Shown here: piece by piece, positions 1-6,014 of the stretch | Position numbering within the stretch: the stretch's first letter is position 1 | How the letters are laid out: each line of letters opens with the position of its first letter | Assembly (NCBI GenBank): GCA_964475955.1 | Contig: CAYYZY010000299.1 | Span: 1 to 6,184 of the forward strand | Length of the DNA stretch: 6,184 nt | Origin: DATKZH01 sp964475955 | GTDB taxonomy: Bacteria; Planctomycetota; Planctomycetia; Pirellulales; Thermoguttaceae | Direction of reading: 5' to 3' | Translations under genes and position numbers: made by a program | The notes under the pieces: generated by a model | What the model was told of the DNA's origin: nothing | The model's database searches: none | What the model saw: the letters and a program-made list of their open reading frames with translations, nothing else

Positions 1-28
1 GGCACAGGGCCGGTCAGTTACCGTGGGT

Positions 29-91
29 GGGGAAGACGTGGGGTTCGGGGGGGAAAGACGCCGGGTTTTGGGGGAAGAGAGGTGGGGTTTG
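29..91 (+). repeat. Three 21-base G-rich tandem units
   Basis: Units at 29-49, 50-70 and 71-91 share the pattern GGGGAA-GA followed by GGG-TT-G, each exactly 21 bases long and diverged from the others. The plus strand carries many runs of three or more G with short spacers, enough for a G-quadruplex. Because 21 is a multiple of three, the minus strand translates to a Pro-rich heptapeptide repeat (for example NPASFPP), but no good gene encloses it. Confidence 0.5.
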
Positions 92-177
92 TGTGGGAGT
101 GGCGCACCCCCGGCGGCCACGTGGCCCCATGGTAGGTCCGGCGATTTGGCCCCTCCGGCGGGTGGAATCCGAAACGT

Positions 178-228
178 AAGTCCTGATTTGGAAGGGACTT
201 GCGGGAAACCGATTTTTTGAAAAAGTCC
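178..228. repeat. AAGTCC / GGACTT / AAGTCC alternative hairpins
   Basis: AAGTCCTG occurs twice, at 178-185 and 223-230, with GGACTT between them at 195-200. The central block can pair with either copy, giving mutually exclusive 6-bp stems with loops of 11 or 22 bases. The second loop contains TTTTTTGAAAA (213-223). The arrangement resembles a switch, but short stems of this kind also arise by chance. Confidence 0.35.
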
Positions 229-245
229 TGTCCAAAAAACCGTCC

Positions 246-372
246 TTGCCGCAACCTGTTGCGGGGCAACGAGTTAGGGCGAGCCATCGGAATAATTGTT
301 GCACACGATTTTCGCCGTTCTGGCCGGGTTCGAGCGGGCCTAACTCTTGCAGCATAACCGGTTTGCGCCGTG
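246..372. repeat. Long imperfect fold-back (MITE-like element or structured RNA)
   Basis: The segment 246-280 and the reverse complement of about 336-372 align along roughly 33 bases, with about two thirds identity and small gaps. The strongest block is GAGTTAGG (271-278) against CCTAACTC (339-346), extended outward by GCAA against TTGC with one bulged base. An outer block is CGCAA-CC against GGTTTGCG. The intervening 58 or so bases are richer in A and T and include GGAATAATTG. No ORF with coding bias fills it. This may be a small non-autonomous element, a structured RNA or a decayed repeat. Confidence 0.4.
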
Positions 373-549
373 CCGCAAGACGAATTTGCGCGCGGCGCGG
401 GGTGGCGCAACTTTTTTCGGGCTCGGGCCGCCTCGGGCGATCCGGCCGAGGCGATTCGCTCGGCGCGGGTGCCCTACCGTTGGGGAGACGGCGGCGAGAA
501 AGGGCAAGCTACGGATTAGGGCTGGCGGAGTCGTGCCGGCGTCGCAGGA

Positions 550-566
550 GCGAGGCGGAGCCTCGC
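550..566. repeat. GCGAGGC hairpin beside the 574-598 palindrome
   Basis: GCGAGGC (550-556) pairs perfectly with GCCTCGC (560-566) around GGA. It is seven bases from the next palindrome, so the two form a tandem hairpin block of about 49 bases. Such a block could stall or protect purB read-through RNA, but no direct evidence of that exists in the sequence. Confidence 0.55.
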
Positions 567-573
567 GTTAGGG

Positions 574-598
574 CGTTCCCAGGCAGAGCCTGGGAACG
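574..598. repeat. Perfect palindromic hairpin, CGTTCCCAGGC family
   Basis: CGTTCCCAGGC (574-584) pairs over all 11 bases with GCCTGGGAACG (588-598) around the loop AGA. It lies about 120 bases beyond the purB stop and has no T-run after it on the minus strand, so it is better read as a dispersed repeat than as an intrinsic terminator. Compared with the stem at 2191-2237, the first pair is C-G instead of G-C and the ninth is G-C instead of A-T; both changes keep pairing. The two loci therefore look like members of one family. Confidence 0.75.
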
Positions 599-629
599 AG
601 GAAACGACCAACTCGGAAACCGTGCTCTT

Positions 630-680
630 CCCCCTCCTCTTCCTTCGCGCCCCCGCGCCTTGGCGAGCCCCCCTCCTCTT
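630..680. repeat. 12-base direct repeat in a C-rich tract
   Basis: CCCCCTCCTCTT occurs at 630-641 and again at 669-680, a spacing of 39 bases, just downstream of the purB stop. On the minus strand it reads as AAGAGGAGGGGG. No further copy is seen nearby. It may be simple-sequence drift. Confidence 0.4.
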
Positions 681-720
681 AAGACGCGCGCCAGGTGCGC
701 GGAAGTCGCAATCCAAGACC

Positions 721-2151
721 CTACACCCGCACCTCGCCGTCGGCCGCCACGTTGGGGTACTTGGTGCGGATGGGGGCGATGACGGCGGCGAGGAACTCGT
801 CGACCTGTTCGGGGGCGCGGCCGACGAACTGGCGCGGGTCGAGCGCGGAGGCCAGGTCGACGCCGGCAAACACCTCGTCCGCCTCGAGCCGCGCGAGCAG
901 GTCGTTCGGCCGGCCCTCGTGCTTCACCACGGCGGCGGCCGCCTGGCTGTGCCGGCGGATCCGCTCGTGCAGCTCCTGGCGGTCTCCGCCCGCCGCCACC
1001 GCCGCCATGAGCACGTTCTCGGTGGCCATGAACGGCAGCTCGGCATCGAGGTTTCGGGCGATGACCTTGGGGTAGACGACCAGGCCGTCCGTGACGTTTC
1101 GGGCGAGGATCAAGACGGCGTCGACGGCCAGGAAGGCCTGGGGCAGCACGAGGCGGCGGTTGGCGCTGTCGTCGAGCGTGCGCTCGAACCACTGCGTGGC
1201 CAGCGTCGCCGCGGGGCTCGATTCCAGGCTGGTCACCAGTCGGGCGAGCGAGCAGATCCGCTCGCTCCGCATCGGGTTGCGCTTGTAGGCCATGGCCGAC
1301 GAGCCGATCTGCTCCTTCTCGAACGGCTCTTCCATCTCCTTGCGATGGGCCAGAAGCCGCAGGTCGGTGGCCATCTTGTGCGTGCTCTGGGCGATGCCCG
1401 AGAGGACGCCGAGCACCTGTGAGTCGACCTTTCGCGGGTAGGTCTGGCCGGTGACGGCGTAGCAGGCTTCGAAGCCCATCTTTTGGGCCACGAGGCGTTC
1501 CAGGCGGCGGACCTTGTCGTGGTCGCCGTCGAAGAGCTTGAGGAAGCTGGCCTGGGTGCCGGTGGTCCCTTTGGGGCCGCGCGCCTTGAGGGCGGCGAGG
1601 CGGTGCTCGATCTCCGCCAGGTCGAGCACGAGGTCGTACGCCCAGAGGCACGCCCGCTTGCCCACGGTGGTCGGCTGGGCCGGCTGCATGTGGGTGAAGC
1701 CGAGGCAGGGCAGGTCGCGGTACTGCGCGGCGAACGCGGCCAGCCGATCGATCACGGCGACGAGCCGGTCGCGCACCAGCTCGAGCGACTCGCGCAGCAG
1801 GAGCAGGTCGGTGTTGTCGCCGACGAAGCAGCTCGTGGCGCCGAGGTGGATGATCCCCCGCGCGCCGGGGCACTGATCGCCGTAGGCGTGGACGTGGGCC
1901 ATCACGTCGTGGCGCAGGCGCCGCTCGTGCCGGTCGGCCGCCTCGAAGTCGACGTCGTCGACGTGCGCCGCAAGCTCGGCGATCTGCTCCGGCGCGACCG
2001 CCAGCCCCAGCTCCGCCTCGGCCTCGGCCAGCGCCACCCAGAGCCGCCGCCACGTGCTGAACTTGCGCTTCGGGCTCCAGATCTCGCTCATCCGCGCCGA
2101 GGCGTATCGCGTGATCAACGGGTTCTCGTACTGGTTCATCGGTTCAGTCAT
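721..2151 (-). CDS. purB: Adenylosuccinate lyase, eukaryote-like type
   Basis: This cytoplasmic enzyme removes fumarate from SAICAR and from adenylosuccinate, the two lyase steps of AMP synthesis. Family members act as homotetramers. The product is 476 residues, close to human ADSL (484) and longer than Bacillus PurB (about 430). Landmarks, recalled from the human protein, run throughout: RLRHDVMAHVH with H81, IIHLGATSCFVGDNTD at 101-115, LGFTHMQPAQPTTVGKR with H154, KGTTGTQASFL at 194-204, and the fumarase/lyase signature GSSAMAYKRNPMRSE at 283-297 with the catalytic serine (S284 or S285), K290 and N292. WFERTLDDSANRR and LVVYPKVI follow. The usual Pro of the signature (SSAMP) is Ala288 here. 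No frameshift or truncation is seen. ATG 2151 is taken as the start; Met5 (2139) is possible, and neither has a clear ribosome binding site. Neighbouring genes are not purine genes. Stop is TAG 723-721. Confidence 0.97.
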   Translation of the reverse strand: MTEPMNQYENPLITRYASARMSEIWSPKRKFSTWRRLWVALAEAEAELGLAVAPEQIAELAAHVDDVDFEAADRHERRLRHDVMAHVHAYGDQCPGARGIIHLGATSCFVGDNTDLLLLRESLELVRDRLVAVIDRLAAFAAQYRDLPCLGFTHMQPAQPTTVGKRACLWAYDLVLDLAEIEHRLAALKARGPKGTTGTQASFLKLFDGDHDKVRRLERLVAQKMGFEACYAVTGQTYPRKVDSQVLGVLSGIAQSTHKMATDLRLLAHRKEMEEPFEKEQIGSSAMAYKRNPMRSERICSLARLVTSLESSPAATLATQWFERTLDDSANRRLVLPQAFLAVDAVLILARNVTDGLVVYPKVIARNLDAELPFMATENVLMAAVAAGGDRQELHERIRRHSQAAAAVVKHEGRPNDLLARLEADEVFAGVDLASALDPRQFVGRAPEQVDEFLAAVIAPIRTKYPNVAADGEVRV

Positions 2152-2160
2152 GGAAGGTGG

Positions 2161-2174
2161 GCCCGTGGCCGGGC
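2161..2174 (-). promoter_or_regulatory. Small hairpin in the purB leader
   Basis: GCCCG (2161-2165) and CGGGC (2170-2174) pair perfectly around TGGC, nine bases upstream of the purB ATG on the minus strand. In a transcript it would sit where a ribosome first contacts the leader, and no Shine-Dalgarno sequence is visible between it and the start. Short GC hairpins are frequent by chance at this composition, so a regulatory role is only a possibility. Confidence 0.25.
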
Positions 2175-2188
2175 GGTTGCGTTAACGA

Positions 2189-2237
2189 CTGGTTCCCAAG
2201 CTCCTGCAACTGGTCCCCAAGCTCCCGCTTGGGAACC
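2189..2237. repeat. Duplicated palindromic repeat of the GGTTCCCAAGC family
   Basis: A 19-base unit, CTGGTTCCCAAGCTCCTGC (2189-2207), is repeated with three changes 21 bases later at 2210-2228. It is followed by GCTTGGGAACC (2227-2237). That right arm pairs perfectly over 11 bp with 2191-2201, or with one mismatch (C2215 against A2234) with 2212-2222 around a TCCC loop. The unit duplication therefore gives two competing left arms for one right arm. The stem is a variant of the one at 574-598. Repeats of this kind are common between genes in planctomycetes and cyanobacteria, which is from memory and was not searched here. Confidence 0.7.
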
Positions 2238-2257
2238 TGGGGCTTTGTCCGTAAACC

Positions 2258-2326
2258 CGTAGGGTGGGTGCTTGCACCCACGCGCAAACCGCGTCTTCCC
2301 GCGTGCGTGCAAGCACGCACCCTACG
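2258..2326. repeat. REPIN-like inverted pair of GTAG palindromes
   Basis: Two 26-base arms, 2258-2283 and 2301-2326, are inverted copies matching at 24 of 26 positions, with a 17-base spacer. Each arm read inward starts C-GTAG-GGTG and itself contains a perfect 8-bp hairpin with a 2-base loop: 2264-2271 with 2274-2281, and 2303-2310 with 2313-2320. The two differences between the arms are the two partners of one base pair: G2267-C2278 in the left arm is C-G at the equivalent pair of the right arm. Each arm therefore remains self-complementary. Two inverted REPs with a GTAG head around a short spacer is the known layout of REPINs/BIMEs. The mobilising enzyme is not in this window. Confidence 0.7.
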
Positions 2327-2331
2327 AATCG

Positions 2332-2353
2332 GGAACTTGGGAGCCGGCGTTCC
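2332..2353. repeat. Short degenerate palindrome next to the large gene's stop
   Basis: GGAAC (2332-2336) and GTTCC (2349-2353) form an inverted pair around TTGGGAGCCGGC. The left half resembles the reverse complement of the palindrome family at 2189-2237 (GCTTGGGAACC-like blocks in altered order), so it may be a decayed copy. The pairing is only 5 bases, so the call is weak. Confidence 0.35.
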
Positions 2354-2374
2354 AGGGTCATGATCCACGTGGAG

Positions 2375-5300
2375 TCAGTTTCCCTTCCACGTCTGCACGA
2401 TGCAACCCAACTGCTGCGGGTGGAGCGTGAGCGAGAGGACGGCCCGGCCGTCGACGATCGGCGGGTCGAGGGGGACGTCGTTCCAGGCGTCGCGGTACGT
2501 GGCGCCCGGGCGGTGGGCGACGTCGAGCACCGGTCCGCGGACCGTGGTGTATCGGGCGTTGAAGAGCGTCCAGGCGGTGCGGCCGCGCCCCGGAAAGCAA
2601 TTCGCGTGGACCTCGCGCCGGCGCGTGGCGACCTCGGGGATCGGGCGCAGCGAGGCGAAGCAGTCGTCGTACCGCCGCTGAATCGCCAACGCCCGCTTCA
2701 CCCGGTCGAGGTTCCGCCCGGCGTAAAGGGACCACGAGCAGTCGTAAAGCGCCTCGCCGCCGAAGAAGGGGAACTTCGAGTCGCCCGACCAGGGCCTGAT
2801 CCCGCACAGGAACACGAACTGCTTCAGCTCGGGGAACGCGTAGCGGTAGACGTTCTGCGCCGTGGCGGCGAAGGCGGGGGCCGCGTCGGGCCGGTCGTAC
2901 GTCTTGCCGAAGTGCTCGTGCCAGTCGAGGCAGTAATAGTGGATGTTGCCGTCGATGTACGGCGCGGCCGCGTCGGGCAGCGGGTACTCCGACCAGATGG
3001 CCACCTCGTCGGGCAGCCGCTCGCGAAGCTGCCGGATCAGGGCGTAGGTCCCCCGGTCGACGTGCGACGGCACCTCGTGCCCGTGCTCCGGCGAGTAGCA
3101 CGGCGAGGAGCGCGAGTAGGGGAAGACGTCGACGTAGAGCACCTCGACGCCCGTCTCCCGCTGCGTGCGGCAGAGCGACTCGACGTAGTGGTCGCGCCAC
3201 GCCTGCGCGTTGCCGCACACGTACCAGTTGAACTCGTCCTTCAGCGGCGAGCCGTCTTTCCTGCGCCGGGCGAGGCGCTCGCCGTGCTTTCGGCCGAACG
3301 CCGATTGCTTGTAGCAGCGGTCGGAAATCGTGTAGAGCGAGGCCCGGATGCCGTGTTCCTCCTCCAGCCGGCGGATCGCCGCCTTCAGGGCCGCCGGCCC
3401 GCCCGTGTACGACGCGACGCGGTAGTCGCCGTTGGGGTGGCCGCGCCATCCGTTGTCGAGGTCGGTCCAGCCGAAGAGGTGGAACACCTGCGGGGTCATG
3501 CCCAGGTAGTCGACGTCGGCCCGGACGAATTCGTCGATTCGGTACGCGCCCGTTTCGGGATCGTAGATCGGCACGGCCCACGCGTAGAACTTCTTCGCCT
3601 GGTGGCACCGCAGGAGAAACACGCGCCGAAACCAGTCTCTCGCGTGGGGGCGAGGGAATGGGGACGGGCCCGATTGGCCGGAACCGGCCGTGGACCGCTT
3701 CGCACGAAATGCGCCTGCGCCTTCTTTTTCGAGCCAGCCGCGGTACGCGGCGAGCGCCTCGTGCCAGTCGCCTCGGTGGAAGACGAGGCACGCCTCGACC
3801 AGCGCCACCGACCCGCCGGCTTCGATGCGGTACAGCTCCCCCGGCGATTGGACGAACGCGGTGACTCCCCGCTCGGTCTTTCCCATCGAGTAATCGAGCG
3901 AGCGGCGGTCGCGGTTGTGCGTGATCACGCCCAGGCCGACGCCCGCGCCGGGGTTGTAGACGTCGAACACCTGCAAGGGGAACCGGCAGTCGTTGGGAAC
4001 GTAGTAGGTGCCGGGCCGATTGTCGATCACGCTGCGGTACTGCGGGAAGAACATCCACGTGTCGGCGCACGCGCCGATCGTCACCTCGCGGAGCACCGGG
4101 AACCTGACGGTCGCCTCGACCGGGGCCGAGCCGGTCGATTCGGCCGTGAGGTTCATCGTCACCTGGGGCGTGTCGTCGACCGCGAGCCGCACCGACAGGG
4201 CCAGCGGGATCGACGGCGCCTCGCTTTGCAGCCGGATCGTGGCCGAGCGACCTTCGACCTGCACCGACTGCGTGCGGAACGCGCGGCCGGTGAGGACCGT
4301 GTCGCCCAGTTCGACCTCCAGGCCCGACGACGGGTGCAGCCGGATCTCCGCCCGCGAGGCGCGGTGGTTCATCGAGGCGATCGAGAACCCCCGGCGGCAG
4401 TCGACCACCAGGTCGTAGTGCGTGTTGCCCAGGCGGAGGAGGTCGCCGTTGCGGCGGATCGCGGCGCGCCGCTCGGGCGGTCGCGGCGGCCTCGGCACGC
4501 GCACCGGAGGGCCGCTCAACAGCACTTCCGGCACGAGCCGCCTCGTCGACGTGTTGACCGTCACGGCGGCGAGGCTGAACGTCCCTCCCGGCCGCCGGTT
4601 GTGGAGCACGACGTTTGCGAGCACCCGCTCGGGATCGGCCGGCACCACGTACGCCCCGAGCGCCCGGCGCACGCGGAAGCCCCCGTCGGCCAGCGAATAG
4701 GGGAAGGCGAAATCCGGCTCGCCGTCGGCGTACTGGAGTTCGACCGCGAGGGCCTCGATATCGTCCACCGGACGCGGCCACGACGGCCGCGCGTAGCACG
4801 ACTCGCTCGGCGGCAGCTCGGCCGCCATGATGAAGAAGACCTCGCTCGTCCGGTGCCCGACCGGCACCCGGATCGGGTCGTCGCGCCCGTGCGGCTTCCA
4901 GTAGTGCCGGGTGGTCTTCGTGCCCAGCAGGTCGACCTCCTCGGCGTTGCGCTTCGGGTCCTCGGGCGGCCGGACGAGATCGTGCTCGCCGTCGGCGATC
5001 GCGAAAGGGATGCCCGCGGCGGCCGTTCGATTCCCGCTGGCGAGCGGGGCGAAGCGGTTGCCGCCGTCGACGACCATGCCGTGCGCGTCGAGCAGCCGGC
5101 GGAACGAGCCGGCGCAGTCGTCGTTGCACAGGTCGGCCAGGTCGAGGCACGCGAACCGGGGCTCGGCGCCCGATGCAATCGGACTTGGCCCGGCGAGTTG
5201 GGCCTCGACCTCCGGCAGCGAGTCGTAAAACGAGAGCTCGCCGATCTCGAACCGGCCGAGCGAGCCGGTCGTGGCCACCTCCACGCGGAGCGTTTCGACC

Positions 5301-5854
5301 GGGAAGTCGACCGCCTTCTTGCCGACGGCCACGTGCCAGCGGTCGTCGTTGAGCACCTGGTCGACCGTGAGCAGGGCCAGCGACGCCGGCTCGCCGTCGC
5401 CGCCCCGCTCGGCCACCGAAACGACGCCCACCGGCGCGCGGCTTCGCTCGATGCCCCGGGCGCGATACCGCAGGCGGTAGTACGCATACGGGCCGTGCGG
5501 CGCCGGCGCCCGTACCGTCCCACGCCAGACCATGGCCCGCGGCGACGGGAGTCTTCCCACGACCTCGAAGGCCACCCGGCCGTCGCGCGCTTCGGCCAGG
5601 TACGCCTTCTCTTCCGGCCGGGTCGAATCGTTCGCCTGGCCGTCGAGACGAACGACCGGCCGCGGTCGCCGATCGGCGCCGACTTCCTCCACCGCCGCGG
5701 TCCATGGAATCGCGTCGAGCGCCACGGTCCACCGCGAGGGCCCTTGCGCGGCTCCGTCGGAAGGCGCCGTCGGCTCGCCCGCCCACCCCACGGTGTCGAC
5801 CGGTGCCCAGGTCCACAGGAAAGCGAGGAGGAGACCATGGAGGATATGTCGCAC
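2375..5854 (-). CDS. Large exported multidomain protein with a glycosidase-like (beta/alpha)8 barrel
   Basis: From GTG 5854 this encodes 1159 residues, ending at TGA 2377-2375. Residues 1-25 form a signal peptide: Arg/His start, a Leu-rich core (LLLAFLW) and a likely cut after VGWA. The mature protein should therefore be periplasmic or outside the cell. By inspection, the domain order is a galactose-binding-like beta-sandwich (about 111-212), a Cys-containing segment (CLDLADLCNDDC, 236-247), a second beta-rich domain (339-436), a Pro/Arg hinge (449-463), a supersandwich-like domain (about 473-610), a helical linker and low-complexity stretch (695-739), a barrel (about 743-1063) and a C-terminal beta-domain (1078-1157). 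Barrel landmarks are FGWTDLDNGW, HPNGDY, VLYVDVFPY with D909, IWSEYP with E956, and HYYCLDWHEHFG. D909 and E956 sit at strand ends, as the nucleophile and acid do in retaining glycosidases of the GH31/36/101 type, so they are the candidate catalytic pair. A DUF6259-like relationship is possible but unverified. It has about 19 cysteines. ATG 5899 is the alternative start and would add 15 residues. I am sure of the gene, moderately sure of the fold and unsure of the substrate. Confidence 0.85.
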   Translation of the reverse strand: MRHILHGLLLAFLWTWAPVDTVGWAGEPTAPSDGAAQGPSRWTVALDAIPWTAAVEEVGADRRPRPVVRLDGQANDSTRPEEKAYLAEARDGRVAFEVVGRLPSPRAMVWRGTVRAPAPHGPYAYYRLRYRARGIERSRAPVGVVSVAERGGDGEPASLALLTVDQVLNDDRWHVAVGKKAVDFPVETLRVEVATTGSLGRFEIGELSFYDSLPEVEAQLAGPSPIASGAEPRFACLDLADLCNDDCAGSFRRLLDAHGMVVDGGNRFAPLASGNRTAAAGIPFAIADGEHDLVRPPEDPKRNAEEVDLLGTKTTRHYWKPHGRDDPIRVPVGHRTSEVFFIMAAELPPSESCYARPSWPRPVDDIEALAVELQYADGEPDFAFPYSLADGGFRVRRALGAYVVPADPERVLANVVLHNRRPGGTFSLAAVTVNTSTRRLVPEVLLSGPPVRVPRPPRPPERRAAIRRNGDLLRLGNTHYDLVVDCRRGFSIASMNHRASRAEIRLHPSSGLEVELGDTVLTGRAFRTQSVQVEGRSATIRLQSEAPSIPLALSVRLAVDDTPQVTMNLTAESTGSAPVEATVRFPVLREVTIGACADTWMFFPQYRSVIDNRPGTYYVPNDCRFPLQVFDVYNPGAGVGLGVITHNRDRRSLDYSMGKTERGVTAFVQSPGELYRIEAGGSVALVEACLVFHRGDWHEALAAYRGWLEKEGAGAFRAKRSTAGSGQSGPSPFPRPHARDWFRRVFLLRCHQAKKFYAWAVPIYDPETGAYRIDEFVRADVDYLGMTPQVFHLFGWTDLDNGWRGHPNGDYRVASYTGGPAALKAAIRRLEEEHGIRASLYTISDRCYKQSAFGRKHGERLARRRKDGSPLKDEFNWYVCGNAQAWRDHYVESLCRTQRETGVEVLYVDVFPYSRSSPCYSPEHGHEVPSHVDRGTYALIRQLRERLPDEVAIWSEYPLPDAAAPYIDGNIHYYCLDWHEHFGKTYDRPDAAPAFAATAQNVYRYAFPELKQFVFLCGIRPWSGDSKFPFFGGEALYDCSWSLYAGRNLDRVKRALAIQRRYDDCFASLRPIPEVATRRREVHANCFPGRGRTAWTLFNARYTTVRGPVLDVAHRPGATYRDAWNDVPLDPPIVDGRAVLSLTLHPQQLGCIVQTWKGN

Positions 5855-5863
5855 GGTGGAACG

Positions 5864-5868
5864 CTCCC
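5864..5868 (-). promoter_or_regulatory. Candidate ribosome binding site GGGAG
   Basis: GGGAG on the minus strand lies 9 bases before the GTG codon at 5854-5852. The competing upstream ATG at 5899-5897 has no comparable purine-rich element in front of it. This site is the main reason for choosing the GTG start for the large exported protein. It is a partial match to the Shine-Dalgarno consensus, so it is supportive and not conclusive. Confidence 0.45.
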
Positions 5869-6014
5869 GATGGCGGCGAGGATTGAGGGCGGGCCGCATC
5901 GTCCGGTGCAGCGGCGAACACCGCGCGCCGCCGCAACCGCGATGCCCGCTTGAAGAAAGCCCGGCCGCCCCTCCGAGCACATCCCGGCGCGGCCTTGCGG
6001 TCGCAATCAAGCAA

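Larger units (their letters stand above)
1..720. other. Gene-free region downstream of purB
   Basis: No convincing gene is seen in these 720 bases. Open frames exist on both strands, but their codon use lacks the G/C third-position bias of the real genes, and their translations run straight through palindromes and tandem repeats. The part from about 200 to 310 is noticeably richer in A and T than the rest. The region holds a G-rich 21-base tandem repeat (29-91), two alternative hairpins (178-228), a long fold-back (about 246-372), two strong hairpins (550-566, 574-598) and a C-rich direct repeat (630-680). A promoter for a leftward gene beyond position 1 could lie here, but none can be shown. 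Confidence 0.6.
2152..2374. other. Repeat-filled spacer between the large gene and purB
   Basis: These 223 bases follow the stop of the exported protein and lead into purB. From 2189 to 2353 they consist almost entirely of palindromic repeats (2189-2237, 2258-2326, 2332-2353), leaving only about 35 bases of unique sequence before the purB ATG. None of the hairpins is followed by a T-run on the minus strand, so intrinsic termination is not evident. No clear -35/-10 pair for purB was found. The purB promoter may be atypical, lie within the repeats, or be replaced by read-through from upstream. Confidence 0.6.

Noticed and set aside
326..340. GGGTTCGAGC resembling a tRNA T-arm
   Set aside because: The flanking bases do not form the required 5-bp stem, and no anticodon or acceptor arms are found around it.
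14..355. A 113-codon minus-strand ORF ending in Pro-rich heptapeptides
   Set aside because: Its codons lack the local G/C third-position bias, and it crosses the fold-back, the alternative hairpins and the tandem repeat. It looks like a chance ORF over repeats.
574..598. Intrinsic terminator for purB
   Set aside because: The stem is strong, but no T-run follows on the minus strand, and a related stem occurs elsewhere in the window. A dispersed repeat explains it better.
509..2053. A 514-codon minus-strand frame across purB
   Set aside because: It is a shadow of purB that also reads through the palindromes at 550-598, producing typical repeat translation and no conserved motif.
2180..2208. 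TTGCAG and TTAACG as a purB promoter on the minus strand
   Set aside because: Each is a poor match to the consensus, the spacing is 18, and the -35 candidate lies inside a repeat. This is too weak to annotate.
2264..5953. A plus-strand open frame of 1229 codons opposite the large gene
   Set aside because: Its translation is dominated by Arg, Val, Ala, Gly and Asp with no domain-like blocks. It begins inside a repeat and mirrors the minus-strand codon bias. High GC leaves few stops in this frame.
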